A program made the position numbers and the translations under genes. A stretch of 64,000 nt of DNA, from contig BSBK01006738.1 in the NCBI GenBank assembly GCA_027943335.1, positions 129,001-193,000 of the forward strand, in the 5' to 3' direction. This document shows positions 12,961 through 23,164 of this stretch, piece after piece. The notes beneath the pieces were generated by a model. The model was given only the letters and a program-made list of their open reading frames with translations, had not been told where the DNA came from and made no database searches. Position 1 is the stretch's first letter, and every line of letters begins with the position of its first letter. The stretch comes from Chamaecyparis obtusa. Lineage: Eukaryota; Streptophyta; Pinopsida; Cupressales; Cupressaceae.

Positions 12961-13318
12961 TAGTGTGGACCTCTTGTAAAGCCAGGATGGCCTTATTTGA
13001 ATCTAAACACCTAGAGAGGATGTTATGATATCATTGACGATAAAGGGTGTTGGATACAAGAGTGTAGTGAGAAGCTTTGTGAATTAGGTTTTGCCATTGG
13101 GTGTTGGTGAGATGTAGAGATATGATACCATTTTTAAGATATGCATAGATGTCATGGTACCATGGGGACTGGGGACCAACCAAGACATACACCATTTATG
13201 AATTAGCGTTCTCATAAGCAGGCATGTGTAGCTTCTTGACTAAAAATTAATACTGTGATGAGTCGTGATGGATTTCCAATAAGGATCTGATGGTTTCCAT
13301 TGTGTAGGCTGCTTTGTT
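12961..13318 (-). mobile_element. Tat element: integrase to RNase H linker, decayed
   Basis: This lies between two recognised domains of the same element on the same strand. It has several stops and no strong motif, and is expected to hold the spacer and N-terminal integrase sequence. Confidence 0.5.
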
Positions 13319-13740
13319 CTAAAGCCTTGGTATCTGCGTGAACTGTAGGCTCAGGAAGTGCACTTTCAATCTATCCACTAGTTCCGTGTAGGGTAGCAAA
13401 TTTTCATCCTTTGTCTGAAATTCATCTAGGACTTTCTTGATAATTAGTTGTGAATCTCCAAACACTTGCAGTTCTGTGATGTTCCATTGGATGGTTGTTT
13501 TGAGGCTTGAGATGAGTGCCTCATATTTTAAAATGTTGTTAGTACATGGGAATCCCAATTTGAATGGTTTTGGAATATAGTCACCTTGAGGTGTGATGAG
13601 TAGGATTCCTTCCCTTGATCCATGTGATGTATAGGAGCCATCAAAGTATAGCTTCCATATGGGTTGTTCTTCGGTCATACATAAGTGTTCATTAGGGAAT
13701 TCCATGATTAGTGGATAGGCATCCACCTGTGGTGCCTTTG
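13319..13740 (-). pseudogene. Second (archaeal-type) RNase H domain of Tat-type element
   Basis: The open frame of 135 residues contains WKLYFDGSYTSHGSREGI, then NNILKYEALISSL and LQVFGDSQLIIKKV. These are the D-E-D catalytic blocks of the additional RNase H that marks the Tat lineage of plant Ty3/gypsy elements. The domain sits between the retroviral-type RNase H (13,740-14,029) and the integrase, as in other Tat elements. This domain alone looks intact, but the surrounding polyprotein is broken. Confidence 0.8.
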
Positions 13741-14029
13741 CTAGCTGATCAGCAATTACTTGCCCTTTGATTACTTTCTGATCTATGTACTAGATTTCAA
13801 ACTTGCTGAGTAGCATGACCCATTTTTCCATATGGCCTATGAGAGTTGTCCTTGACAACATATACTTGAGTGGATCCACCTTTGAAATTAGTTCGATTGT
13901 GTGACTGAGCATGTAGTGTCTAAGCTTTCAAGTTGCAAAGACCACTGCAAGGCATTCTTTTTCTGATCTATGTTGTAAATGTCAAACTTGCTAAGTAGCA
14001 TGACCCATTTTTTCATATGGCCTGTGAGA
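13741..14029 (-). pseudogene. Reverse transcriptase-linked RNase H of Tat-type element, tandemly duplicated and split by the CACTA
   Basis: Minus-strand translation gives blocks such as HYMLSHTIELISKVDPLKYM, TLIGHMEKWVMLLSKFEI and QKVIKGQVIADQLA, the end of the gypsy RNase H. Part of it is present twice: 13,774-13,958 resembles 13,959-14,029 continued at 44,385-44,500. The CACTA element sits inside the second copy. Confidence 0.8.
14027..14029. repeat. Left copy of AGA target duplication of the CACTA element
   Basis: AGA immediately before CACTA at 14,030 is repeated at 44,382-44,384. A 3-bp duplication is standard for CACTA transposons, and the flanks join into continuous gypsy sequence. 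Confidence 0.9.
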
Positions 14030-14060
14030 CACTACTACATTTGGGGTCAAATTCTGACAG
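14030..14060 (+). repeat. CACTA left terminal inverted repeat
   Basis: 31 bp; it pairs with 44,351-44,381 with three mismatches, all transitions or an A/T change. Confidence 0.95.
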
Positions 14061-14578
14061 CCATTTGTCAGATTTGCAACATGAATTTGTCAGCATTTTG
14101 ACAGATGGGTCCGTCACCATTTTTGTGTAGAAATTGTGATAGAAGATGTATCCGTCAATTTACCAACACCATATCACATCAAAAACTTGCATTTTAGCAA
14201 TAGCTTCGTTATGGCATTTTCTACGGTTTATCCATTAGAATTCCAACAAAATACCTATTAACTGTCGAAAAGATATCTTTTCTGACATTATAACTATTGG
14301 AATAACGATATTTTGTACTTAATTTTGATAGATATACCCATCAGTGATATGGCATTAATGTCGAACCGTCTGTCAAAAAATTTTTGTTTGCAACACTTGA
14401 AATGTCGGAAGAGCGACAGTCCTTCATTATTTATCTGACAGATTCCCTATCGAACATATAGCATTACTATGAGAACTATTGTCGTAAATTAGTTTTCTCT
14501 GACATTTTATCTATCAAATGCGTAGCACTTCTATCAAAATTAATGATTAAGTGTCAAAAAACCGATGGATATGCACAT
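14061..14578 (+). repeat. CACTA subterminal repeat region
   Basis: About fifteen variants of a short motif (TGACA/TGTCA, TGTCG, CCGTCA) occur on both strands in ~520 bp, for example ctgacagccatttgtcag and cgacag. Clusters of short repeats next to the ends are where CACTA transposase-related proteins bind. The role here is inferred from position. Confidence 0.6.
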
Positions 14579-15016
14579 TAAAGATAAAATAGCTCAAGAG
14601 ACCATCATAGGTTCTCTCTTTCTTCGGTCTATATTATTGACAGAATGTTTTACCTTTCATTAGCTCATCAAATCTGGGGATTTGAAAGAATTTAATAGAA
14701 TATTTTCATGACAACGTATATTATTTATGTTGACGTTGGACAAATTTATCTACTTCGCACACTTGTAGACTATGAGGATGACAATAAAGAAGCATGGCCA
14801 TGCTTCTTTATTGTCATCCTCATAGTCTACAAGTGTGTGAAGTAGATAAATTTGTGCAACGTCAACATAAATAATATACGTTGTCATGAAAATATTCTAT
14901 TAAATTCTTTCAAATCCCCAGATTTGATGAGCTAATGAAAGGTAAAACATTCTGTCAATAATATAGACTGAAGAAAGAGAGAACCTATGATGGTCTCTTG
15001 AGCTATTTTATCTTTA
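14579..15016. repeat. Near-perfect 219-bp-arm palindrome with no spacer
   Basis: The sequence to the left of 14,797/14,798 is the reverse complement of that to the right, out to taaagataaaatagctc at 14,579 and its mirror ending at 15,016. I count three mismatches and no gaps in 219 positions by eye. A transcript would fold into one long hairpin. No matching palindrome is seen at the other end of the CACTA. Confidence 0.95.
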
Positions 15017-15269
15017 GTCCTAGCTACTGTCCTAGCTACCTGTCAATCATCGAGAATAATCACCACCTTGCATTTATGTACACTACTTAAATTGATCCCA
15101 ATCTCGCAAAAAAAATTTACACTTGTACATCTCATCAATACTAGAGGCCTAAAGTAATTTTATACGATCACTAGCACATTTCATGCATGGATTAGAAACA
15201 GTATCCAAAGTTTCTAGATAACCATTTTTTAGAAGAGGAATGAGTGCAGGTCAAAGAAGGGATAATTCC

Positions 15270-15520
15270 ACAACAAAAAGGAAGACATCTTTTTAGCCTG
15301 GGTCTGGATCCTACCCCAACTGTCGAAGGATCAAGGGCCAATCTAGAAAGATGTCTTCCCATTCTATCTACAACATTGTGTCGATCCATGATTTCAGGAA
15401 TATCATCATCTTTATACTCTTCATTTGCCAAAATATATCGCTTCTTCAAGCTTTCAAAGTAATCTTAATAATAAAAGAACTCTTGCCAACATTAGGGTAC
15501 CCACATATCAAAATAGTTGA
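15270..15520 (-). pseudogene. Shuffled fragments of a NOG1-like nucleolar GTPase gene captured by the CACTA
   Basis: Minus-strand segments match separate parts of NOG1, a conserved GTPase needed for 60S ribosome assembly in the nucleolus. [14 protein letters not shown] (~15,478-15,515) is its P-loop G1 motif in the NOG1-specific form. RYILANEEYKDDDIPEIMD (~15,385-15,445) resembles the C-terminal part, and HLSRLALDPST (~15,320-15,355) resembles the residues just before the P-loop. They are joined out of order and in different frames. In the real protein the third lies just before the first, and the second some 300 or more residues after. This is therefore not a working gene but captured coding pieces, as reported for other plant CACTA elements. 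NOG1 was assigned from memory of the family. Confidence 0.6.
15279..15360. repeat. Small imperfect hairpin inside the captured fragments
   Basis: ggaagacatctttttagcc (15,280) pairs with the reverse complement of 'ctagaaagatgtcttccc' (15,343-15,360). The arms are ~34 bases with several mismatches. Confidence 0.6.
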
Positions 15521-15818
15521 TGTTATTGGTGCTTGTGCTCAAGGATATCAATTCACTATTTTGGAATGGCCAAATCATTTATATTTCATTTGTAGAGAAA
15601 AGGAGTGGGAGAAAATGAGTGGGTGAAAGTTGATCGAGCGCGAGAGAAGGCATTGCATTTTATTTGATCATGAATGCTCTCTGAAATGACCAGTCATGTT
15701 TTCTTTACAATTTTTTTTGGTGTTTTTCTTTCCCATATTCAGTAGATAAAAATCATGGCAGCAGCCACTTAGCCATCTTTTTGATGTTCCAAGTATTTTA
15801 CAAAGATACAAGTATGTG
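15521..15818. other. CACTA internal DNA sharing phrases with the inverted arms
   Basis: It contains 'gatgttattggtgcttgtgc' (15,519) and 'ttttatttgatcatgaatgc' (~15,658). Both recur near 23,000-23,100 and, inverted, near 43,800-44,080. No gene is seen. Confidence 0.6.
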
Positions 15819-15823
15819 GATTT
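15819..15823. repeat. Left GATTT target duplication
   Basis: Repeated at 22,225-22,229, on the far side of the LTR element. Confidence 0.9.
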
Positions 15824-16871
15824 TGTTGGCATTAAGCAGGATTGCCACTAGTGACAACACTTATTTGCATTCTCAGTGCAAACTGAGAAGAACAGTGCAA
15901 ACTGAGCAAAATAGTGCAAACTGAGCAGAACAGTGCAAACCGAGCAGAACAGTGCAAACCGAGCAGGACAGTGTAAACCGAGTAACATTATGTCTACCAA
16001 GTCACTAGTATTTACTGAGTTCAAAACCTACCGAGTGGTTAGTATGAACCGTGCCTTCACTTCTACCGAGTGCATGACGATGCCGAGTAATGCAGTGGAT
16101 GCCAAGTATCAAAAAGTCACCGAGTTAGTTTGGAGGAACCGTGTAACCATACTTGGGCCGACTTAGTAGCACTTATGTTTATTTGTCAAGCCGACTTTGT
16201 AATTGTAATTGTAATTAATTGTTTAGACTTGTATATAAACAATGTTGTAAAAATACCAAGATGTAATTAGTAATGAGTATGAATATAAAATAGAAGAGAA
16301 AAGCAGAGATAAGCGAATTACAAAGGGCTATAGCAGTATAAGAAGCAGAAAAGATAAATCCATCACAGAAGGTGATCAGTACATTAGCGAATCTCATTCA
16401 ACAATCCAATTGCAAAGTAAGAGATCTACTGTTTCATCCTAATAGGTGAATCAACTTGAAATCCTTTAACCGGGTAGACTTAACAGTCTTTGTAAAATCT
16501 CTTTACCGAGTGCATACTTCATTGTATGTTTGTAAAACCTCTAACAAGGTGGACCTAGCGGTCCTTATTGCTCCTAGCAGGGTAGATCATAAGAAGTGAT
16601 CAATTGTAAGCCTTAACCGGCCAACTTTATACTACAGTACTAAAGCTTTGTGGGTTTCATCCCCACCCCAGTTTTACTTTCTTTTTGGAAGGTTTCTGGG
16701 TAACCAAATCTATGTGTCATTGTTGTGTATGCTTTTAAGTTTCATGCTTTCTATATGCATAAGGATAAAGTGAACTATATATTAATACATCTGTTATTGA
16801 AAGAAAATTTGGAGTTACTGATTCACCCCTCCCCTCTCAGTAACTTGGTTACTTCCTGAATATTTCCAACA
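15824..16871 (+). repeat. 5' LTR of the two-ORF element
   Basis: 1,048 bp with TGTTGG...CCAACA ends. Its last 821 bp (from 16,051) match 21,404-22,224. Confidence 0.88.
15874..15981 (+). repeat. Short tandem repeat in the LTR promoter region, ~19-20-bp unit, about six copies
   Basis: The unit 'cagtgcaaactgagcagaa' repeats with small changes (actgag/accgag). It lies in U3, where such arrays often act as enhancers; that role is inference. The 3' LTR has lost this part. Confidence 0.8.
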
Positions 16872-16873
16872 AT

Positions 16874-16885
16874 TGGTATCAGAGC
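16874..16885 (+). promoter_or_regulatory. Primer-binding site (initiator tRNA-Met type)
   Basis: TGGTATCAGAGC two bases after the 5' LTR end is the standard plant tRNA-Met primer-binding site and fixes the + orientation of the element. Confidence 0.92.
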
Positions 16886-16937
16886 TGTATTGGTTCTCAA
16901 GATAAAGCTTAACTAGCTTGAGCAAAGATCCAGGACA

Positions 16938-18131
16938 ATGGAGGTATTCAAACTGAATAAGGTGATTGAAAATGAAAAGCTAGATCTGGAAGTGGCCATA
17001 GCTAAACTTAAAGAAGAAAAAGAACATCTTTCCCAATCCCTGAGAAGAAGGAAGGAACATGCAAATCAGATGAATGATCAGAATTACATTGAAGAAAAGA
17101 TTGAAGATCTTCTTCCCTCAGATAGCTCAGATGAAGCAAACAATGTTGTCAAAGAACTCCTAGAAAAGAATGGGTCTCTGCACGAAGAAGTGAGAAAATT
17201 AAAAAGAGAACAAGAGCTACACTCAACAAGATTTTGTGAGATCTTAGAACAAAGAAACAAGTTGAAAGATGAATTAGATGGAAGGAACAATGAAGTCCAA
17301 AATAAAACCCTTCAGCTAGAAAACCTAATTGATCAGATCTCTCATACAAATGAGGAAATTCTAACTCTAAGTGCAGAAATAGAAAGCACAAGAGAAGAAC
17401 TAAGATCTGAAAAGCAAATCAATCTAAGATTGGTGGATGACCTAAACACCAAAAAACAAATCAATGAAAGAATGCTGAAAAGCCAAGAAGACCTAGATCA
17501 GCTGTATAATCGAAATCTTCATAGGCAAAAAGGAAAAGCAGGACTTGGATACAAAGCAGAAGGTGAATCTTTTAAGCAAGGTACTCAAAGAAATCAGAAA
17601 CCTACTTGTAATCATTGTGGAAAAATAGGACATGCTTCAAATAAATTTTGGAGCAATGAAAAAGTAGAATTCAATGGAAAATGCTACAACTGCAATCAGC
17701 ACAGTCACAAAGCAAATGAATGCAGGGAAAAACCAAGATTCAAAGGTAATTGTCACAAATGCAACAAACAAGGTCACAAGGCATCCGAGTGTAGATCCAA
17801 AACATTCAATCTAGCAGAACAAATTATGAAAGCAATGTTTGGATGGGATTACAACACCTGGTGTAGATGTCATTACTATGGAGAATATGGACACATTGGC
17901 ATGAACTGCATAAAACATCATCTAAGGAAAAGAGATACTACCGTAAGATGCTTCAAATGCACTAAACTCATTCACATAGCCAGAAATTGCATGAATACTA
18001 GCAAAGTTGAAGATGGAAAGAAGAATGAAGCAACTAAGGTCAGGAAACAGATAAGACAACAATGGATTCCTAAATCTACCGAGCAAACCAGTCCAAGTAA
18101 TGGAATGGGTGGCTCTACCGACTCAAACTAA
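16938..18131 (+). CDS. Gag-like protein: long coiled coil followed by zinc knuckles
   Basis: 397 residues. Residues ~1-195 are rich in Glu, Lys and Leu and read as a continuous coiled coil. From ~222 there are up to five CCHC-type knuckles: CNHCGKIGHASNKF (last Cys replaced by Phe), CYNCNQHSHKANEC (~249), CHKCNKQGHKASEC (~272), a degenerate one (~308) and CFKCTKLIHIARNC (~338). Such knuckles bind RNA in retroelement Gag. I see no UBN2-type capsid domain before the coil, so particle formation may depend on another element's Gag. The ATG is 53 bases after the primer-binding site and the frame is intact. The C-terminus is basic, then Ser/Thr-rich. Confidence 0.75.
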   Translation: MEVFKLNKVIENEKLDLEVAIAKLKEEKEHLSQSLRRRKEHANQMNDQNYIEEKIEDLLPSDSSDEANNVVKELLEKNGSLHEEVRKLKREQELHSTRFCEILEQRNKLKDELDGRNNEVQNKTLQLENLIDQISHTNEEILTLSAEIESTREELRSEKQINLRLVDDLNTKKQINERMLKSQEDLDQLYNRNLHRQKGKAGLGYKAEGESFKQGTQRNQKPTCNHCGKIGHASNKFWSNEKVEFNGKCYNCNQHSHKANECREKPRFKGNCHKCNKQGHKASECRSKTFNLAEQIMKAMFGWDYNTWCRCHYYGEYGHIGMNCIKHHLRKRDTTVRCFKCTKLIHIARNCMNTSKVEDGKKNEATKVRKQIRQQWIPKSTEQTSPSNGMGGSTDSN

Positions 18132-18555
18132 ATTCCCAAGAAAGCACTGGAACTGTATTCTCATAGACAAATTTCAAGCAGTTCTAGAACTAAATTAAAA
18201 GAAAGATCTAAATCGGCATACAAGATGCAATAAGATCACAGGAAGGTCGGTATCAGTCTTTACCTAGCAAGGTCGGGAGCAGTCTAATATGATTACCGAG
18301 TGAGGTCGGAGCAATATGAATTCTCAAGTTCACCGAGTTGCAAAGTCTATACCGAGAAATTAATTCATAGTGGGTGACAGTCTGTCGGAATTCATACCCT
18401 AATTTGTACTAAGCATTAATGACAAAGTTGTAAACAAAAGGCAAGAAATCAAACTCATTCTTCACCGCGAACTTTAGCACTTTGAGAGCAGAAAATTTCA
18501 AGAGCAATCCAGCGATTCAAGCACTTTTGCGAAAAAGAATTCTCTGTGAGCTACC
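18132..18555 (+). other. Spacer where pol would be expected
   Basis: 424 bases without a coding frame, rich in 'ccgagt' and 'aaggtcgg' phrases. It ends in a good start context (ctaccatggc) for the second ORF. Confidence 0.6.
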
Positions 18556-21519
18556 ATGGCATCATCCAGCACTTCAACGATGAAAGGAATAGAAATGATA
18601 ATCAAAGGGGAATGGAGCGCACCAGATTTCAAACTCGTGCCCGCAATTGTAGCAGCCCTAGATCCGAAAGGAGCTCAATCTCAGATTCCTCCTAAGGTAC
18701 TACTTGTTAATGATATTCGCAATCATTTCAATTGTGCAATTCAAGAGATGGGAAACCTAGAGCTAGATATTGTGCGTGAGGAACTATGTGTGAATGGTGT
18801 TCTAAAACCCGAGCACAAACATCTAGAAGACAAGGGATTAGTTCACATTACACATTTACCTCAAAACTTTCAGGAGAAATGGATTAGATACATTCTCAGC
18901 CGTGTACATGAAGGCAAGATTTGGCTTGAGCAACCCATAGAGATCACTAAGAAGATGATTCATCAAATCACCGATCTTCCCATGTTAAACAAAGTTAAAG
19001 CTACCAAAACCCTAGGTCGGCCGGAACTGGAGAAGAAAACCCTAGCTGAGTGGGATGGTAGAGGCATGAAAGTAAGCAGCATTACTGATGCTGAACTGAA
19101 GTTTGGAACACACATCATTGCCCACAAAATATATAGTTCAAGTCGACAGAATAGTGTCTCCTGTGAAGCCATTGACCTAGCATACAAGGTGGTAAAGAAT
19201 AATTTATCATTTGACCTTGCAGATTTGTTGTTAAAACAGTTTAACAAAAACATGGAAAGCATTCAAACTTCCAAAAACAATCCATGTAAGTTTGGATCTC
19301 TACTGGTCTGTTTATTTTTCTATGTTCAGAAATTCTTCCCTTCTAAAGGAAAAGTAGTATGGAGAAAAGATGTGCCAGTTCTTTATGAGATAAATGAATA
19401 TATTTTAGAAATGGGTGAAAATTTTGAGAGCATCATGGATAGTTATTTTGAGTCTTTCAAGGAGAAAATGAATGACAGATTCCGGATTCCATAGAAGTTG
19501 GTGGAGGATTATAAGGATGATATTTGTTTTATGGTGGACTGTGACAGAGTATACATTCAAGCAGCTAAACCGAAGATTGTACATGTAAAACCTCTTCCTT
19601 ATGAGGTAAACATTAATGAGACAAAGAATATCATTGAAGCCCTCCTTAATCAGCCTATTAATCCCAAAGCCCCATATTTTGGAACATATGAAGAAGCTAA
19701 GGTGAGAATTGAATTAAGTATAAAGCTTCCACAAGCAGTAAATAAAGGAAAAAAGAGGATAGCCAAAATGCAAATGCTAACCGAGGACAGAGAAGAAGAC
19801 ATTGAAGAAGAAGAGGAAAAGGATGAGAAAACAGAGGAACCAGAACCTGCAAAGAAGAAAGGAAAGGTATTCATCACTAAGGCACCTAAGCCTCCTACTA
19901 CTGTATTTACAAGGAGAAGTGCAAGGGGTAAGGCAGACAAGGTAGACAAAGATATAATATTCAAAAGGCCTCCTCTAACCCTTCAAGAGAAGATCAAACT
20001 TTTTAGAGAAGGATCAGGATCTGGAGTAAGTAATATAAAATCTTTAAAATATGAAACAAGATCGGAAACAAAACAAAAGGAGATAGAAGATGCTGTCATT
20101 GAAAAGATGGGACAGTGGAAATACTCTCTTGATGAAATAGCCCCACAGGTTCCAGCAGCTTTATTAGATCCAATAAAAATGAGATGGACCAATGCAAAGA
20201 AAACTGTAAAAGACATATTTGATCAAACCCTGAGACAGTTAATGTCGAGCTTGAAACATGATGAAATAAAGAAGGCATTGAAGGAGAATGAAAATAAGAT
20301 GACATTGAAGTTCAATACTTGTTTGATTCTGATTAACAATATTGAATCGGTTGTGAAGGCTGCAAATGCCACATGGAAGAACATATACCATCTTCACCAA
20401 CTGAGTACTGAAACAGTTATAATAAAAGACATTGAAGATGACAGTGATGAACAGGAAGAAGCCACTGAGGTAGATGATACTATGAGGATAGCGGTAGAAG
20501 TCATTGCATCACTTCCTACCTCTCCAGCAAAAGTTTCTACATCTAGCCTGGATACTCCTTCAAGCATGGTTGTGACAACTTCAACATTTGTCCAATCACC
20601 TATAGCAACAACAGAAGTAACTACCATTTCTTCTACCGAGTTGCAGTCTCCTACTTCATCAAGTTTTCCAGCAGTAAGTATTCCAGTTTTTGATTCTACA
20701 AGTGTAAATACTTTAAGTTCTCCAATAGACAGTATACCATTCTCTATAGCCAGTCCTACTATGTCTACTGTCACTACTACTAAGGCATTAAGTATAGATA
20801 AGCCTAAGGCTCAACTGAGTATAAGATTTTTGGGCAAGAATATAGTAAAGGATATAGACCTAGATGAGGAAATAGAGATTCCAACATTGGATTTTGCAAA
20901 TCTATCAGTGGACCAAATGCAAAATATAGGTGAAATCCTCCAAAGGAAAGAAAAGCAAAAGAAGCTTAAAGATGAGAGAGACAAGGAATATAAAATCATT
21001 AAGGATGCTAAGGACATTTTGTCAGAAGCATTAGGTATTAAAGTAGACTCCTCTCAACATGTTTTGTTACAATTAGCAGAAGCAGTAAATAAGTACAATG
21101 AGGATTCATCTGGGACAGACAAGTTAGTTGAAAAAGCCAAGAAGAGATTCAACAATAAAGTGCTTGAGCACATTGCTCAGCACATAGCTATTAATCAAGT
21201 TGAATTATCTTTAGTTTTGGCAAACACTGAATCTTCCTATTCGAATGTTACCTCTCTTTTGGCCAGACTGTGCAATGTTGCCGAGTTCACCAAGGATGTC
21301 AAGGATAAAATGAATAAAATTGATGAGGATTTAAAGATTAGCATACAGAAGCTGCAACTTGAACCAAGTTCAAACTCTGCTCATCACATGAAAATCTCAT
21401 ACTGTGCCTTCACTTCTACTGAGTGCATGACGATGCTAAGTAATGCAGTGGACGCCGAGTATCAGAAAGTCACCGAGTTAGTTTGGAGGAACCGTGTAAC
21501 CATACTTGGGCCGACTTAG
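18556..21519 (+). CDS. Large second ORF of unknown function, interrupted by one in-frame UAG
   Basis: One reading frame of ~987 codons with a single UAG at 19,492-19,494, giving parts of 312 and 673 residues. I do not recognise the protein. The N-terminal ~310 residues look globular, with WLEQPIEITKKMIHQITDLP near residue 120 and a pattern loosely like the 'putative plant transposon protein' regions of Athila-type elements. After the stop come an acidic block (EDIEEEEEKDEKTEE), basic patches (PAKKKGK, FTRRSARGK) that could be nuclear signals, a Ser/Thr/Pro-rich stretch (~345-450 of part two) and a charged coiled coil (QRKEKQKKLKDERDKEYK). There is no signal peptide or membrane helix, so it is unlike a classical envelope protein despite its env-like position. 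The last ~38 codons run into the truncated 3' LTR, so the natural C-terminus is lost. Confidence 0.7.
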
Positions 21520-22224
21520 TAGCACTTATGTTTATTTGTCAAGCCGACTTTGTAATTGTAATTGTAATTAATTGTTTAGACTTGTATATAAACAATGTTG
21601 TAAAAATACCAAGATGTAATTAGTAATGAGTATGAATATAAAATAGAAGAGAAAAGCAGAGATAAGCAAATTACAAAGGGCTACAGCAGTATAAGAAGCA
21701 GCAAAGATAAATCCATCACAGAAGGTGATCAATACATCAGCGAATCTCATTCAGCAATCCAGTTGCAAAGTAAGAGATCTACTATTTCATCCTAACAGGT
21801 GAATCAGCTTGAAATCATTTAACCGGGTAGACTTAACAGTCTTTGTAAAATCTCTTTACCGAGTGCATACTTCATTGTATGTTTGTAAAACCTCTAACAA
21901 GGTGGACCTAGCAGTCCTTATTGCTCCTAGCAGGGCAGATCATAAGAAGTGATCAATTGTAAGCCTTAACCGGCCAACTTTATACTGCAGTACTAAAGCT
22001 TTGTGGGTTTCATCCCCACCCCAGTTTTACTTTCTTTTTGGAAGGTTTCTGGGTAACCAAATCTATGTGTCATTGTTGTGTATGCTTTTAAGTTTCATGC
22101 TTTCTATATGCATAAGGATAAAGTGAACTATATGTTAATACATATGTTATTGAAAGAAAATTTGGAGTTACTGATTCACCCCTCCCCTCTCAGTAACTTG
22201 GTTAATTCTTGAATATTTCCAACA
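21404..22224 (+). repeat. 3' LTR of the two-ORF element, missing its first ~227 bp
   Basis: It matches 16,051-16,871 over 821 bp with no length difference and ends CCAACA. A deletion joins ORF2 directly to mid-LTR, removing the polypurine tract, TGTTGG and the tandem repeat. Confidence 0.9.
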
Positions 22225-22229
22225 GATTT
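22225..22229. repeat. Right GATTT target duplication
   Basis: Same five bases as 15,819-15,823. Confidence 0.9.
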
Positions 22230-22869
22230 ATCATTCAGTTTCTTGCAGTTATTGGTCAAATGCAAATATTTTTTCAAGTTGAAAGGGCAAGATATCAGTT
22301 CGGTGTTTTCAGTTTATGTTAAAAGTTGATTTGGTAAAATCCTCAAAAAACACACTACATGTTCTAAAATGTAAAGAAGTTGAATGTTAAATGTAAGATA
22401 TATATCTCATCCATAGTAATCAAAAGAAAGGACGTGAAACTTATAAGGAGATTTACCAATCCAAAAATATAAGCGAATAGGAAACATGATTGGTAACTTA
22501 TGAATTGGTTTTTGAGGTGCACAATCTTCATCAATCTCTTGAGAACAAGACCCCTCCTCATGAAAAATGCATTTAACAGATTAAACAAATCTACAAAACT
22601 GAACCAATGGCATGTTTAGAATAAAGAAATAGATTGATAATAATATGCTGAAAATTCTATTATGTTTAATACACGCAAAAGGACCAGTCCCTACAATTCT
22701 TAAACATACTTTATCTGATATGATAATAACATGCTAATTAAACTAATAAAGGTGTTATATGTATTTAATCTGCCAATTACTAATTACACAAAAAAAAAAT
22801 TACAAAACTAAACCAATGGCATGTTCTTCATGTGGTACAAGGAAGATTTGGCTATGAAAAAAAAAGGGT
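22230..22869. other. CACTA internal DNA, no gene
   Basis: AT-rich. The segment 22,575-22,620 (aactgaaccaatggcatg) has an inverted partner near 34,230-34,300. Confidence 0.5.
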
Positions 22870-23164
22870 TAACGGCCTCATCATTTTTATTTCGATTGGA
22901 TAGAGGAGAAAAAGCTGAGCGTGAGAGAAGGTATGTGATTTCTTCATCTTTCGAGCATCTGGCACCATATTCGACTGCAAATTTCAAATGCATTGCATTT
23001 TATTTGATCACGAATGCTCTCTGAAATGACTGCATTCTACTGGTGTCGTGCCCTAGCCCGTGCTTTATCTCCATTATTTGATATTATTGGTGCTTGTGCT
23101 CAAGGATATCAATTCACTATTTTCAAATATTTGGATCGTTTAGACAATTACATTTCCTAACTAT

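Larger units (their letters stand above)
15824..22224 (+). mobile_element. Non-autonomous LTR retrotransposon with two ORFs and no pol
   Basis: The element starts TGTTGG and ends CCAACA, is flanked by GATTT duplications, and has a tRNA-Met primer-binding site. Its internal region encodes a coiled-coil/zinc-knuckle protein and a large protein of unknown function. There is no protease, integrase, reverse transcriptase or RNase H. The LTR style (phrases such as 'accgggtagacttaacag') resembles copia-type LTRs. The start of the 3' LTR and the polypurine tract are deleted. The shared 821-bp LTR parts differ at roughly 25 positions by eye with no length change, so it is fairly young. It would need enzymes from another element. 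Confidence 0.85.

Noticed and set aside
18556..21519. ORF2 as an envelope protein
   Set aside because: Its position before the 3' LTR fits, but no signal peptide, membrane helix or cleavage site is visible.
22821..23024. 67-residue frame at the start of the left arm
   Set aside because: It is not conserved as an open frame in the mirror copy near 44,050-44,220 and has no known motif.
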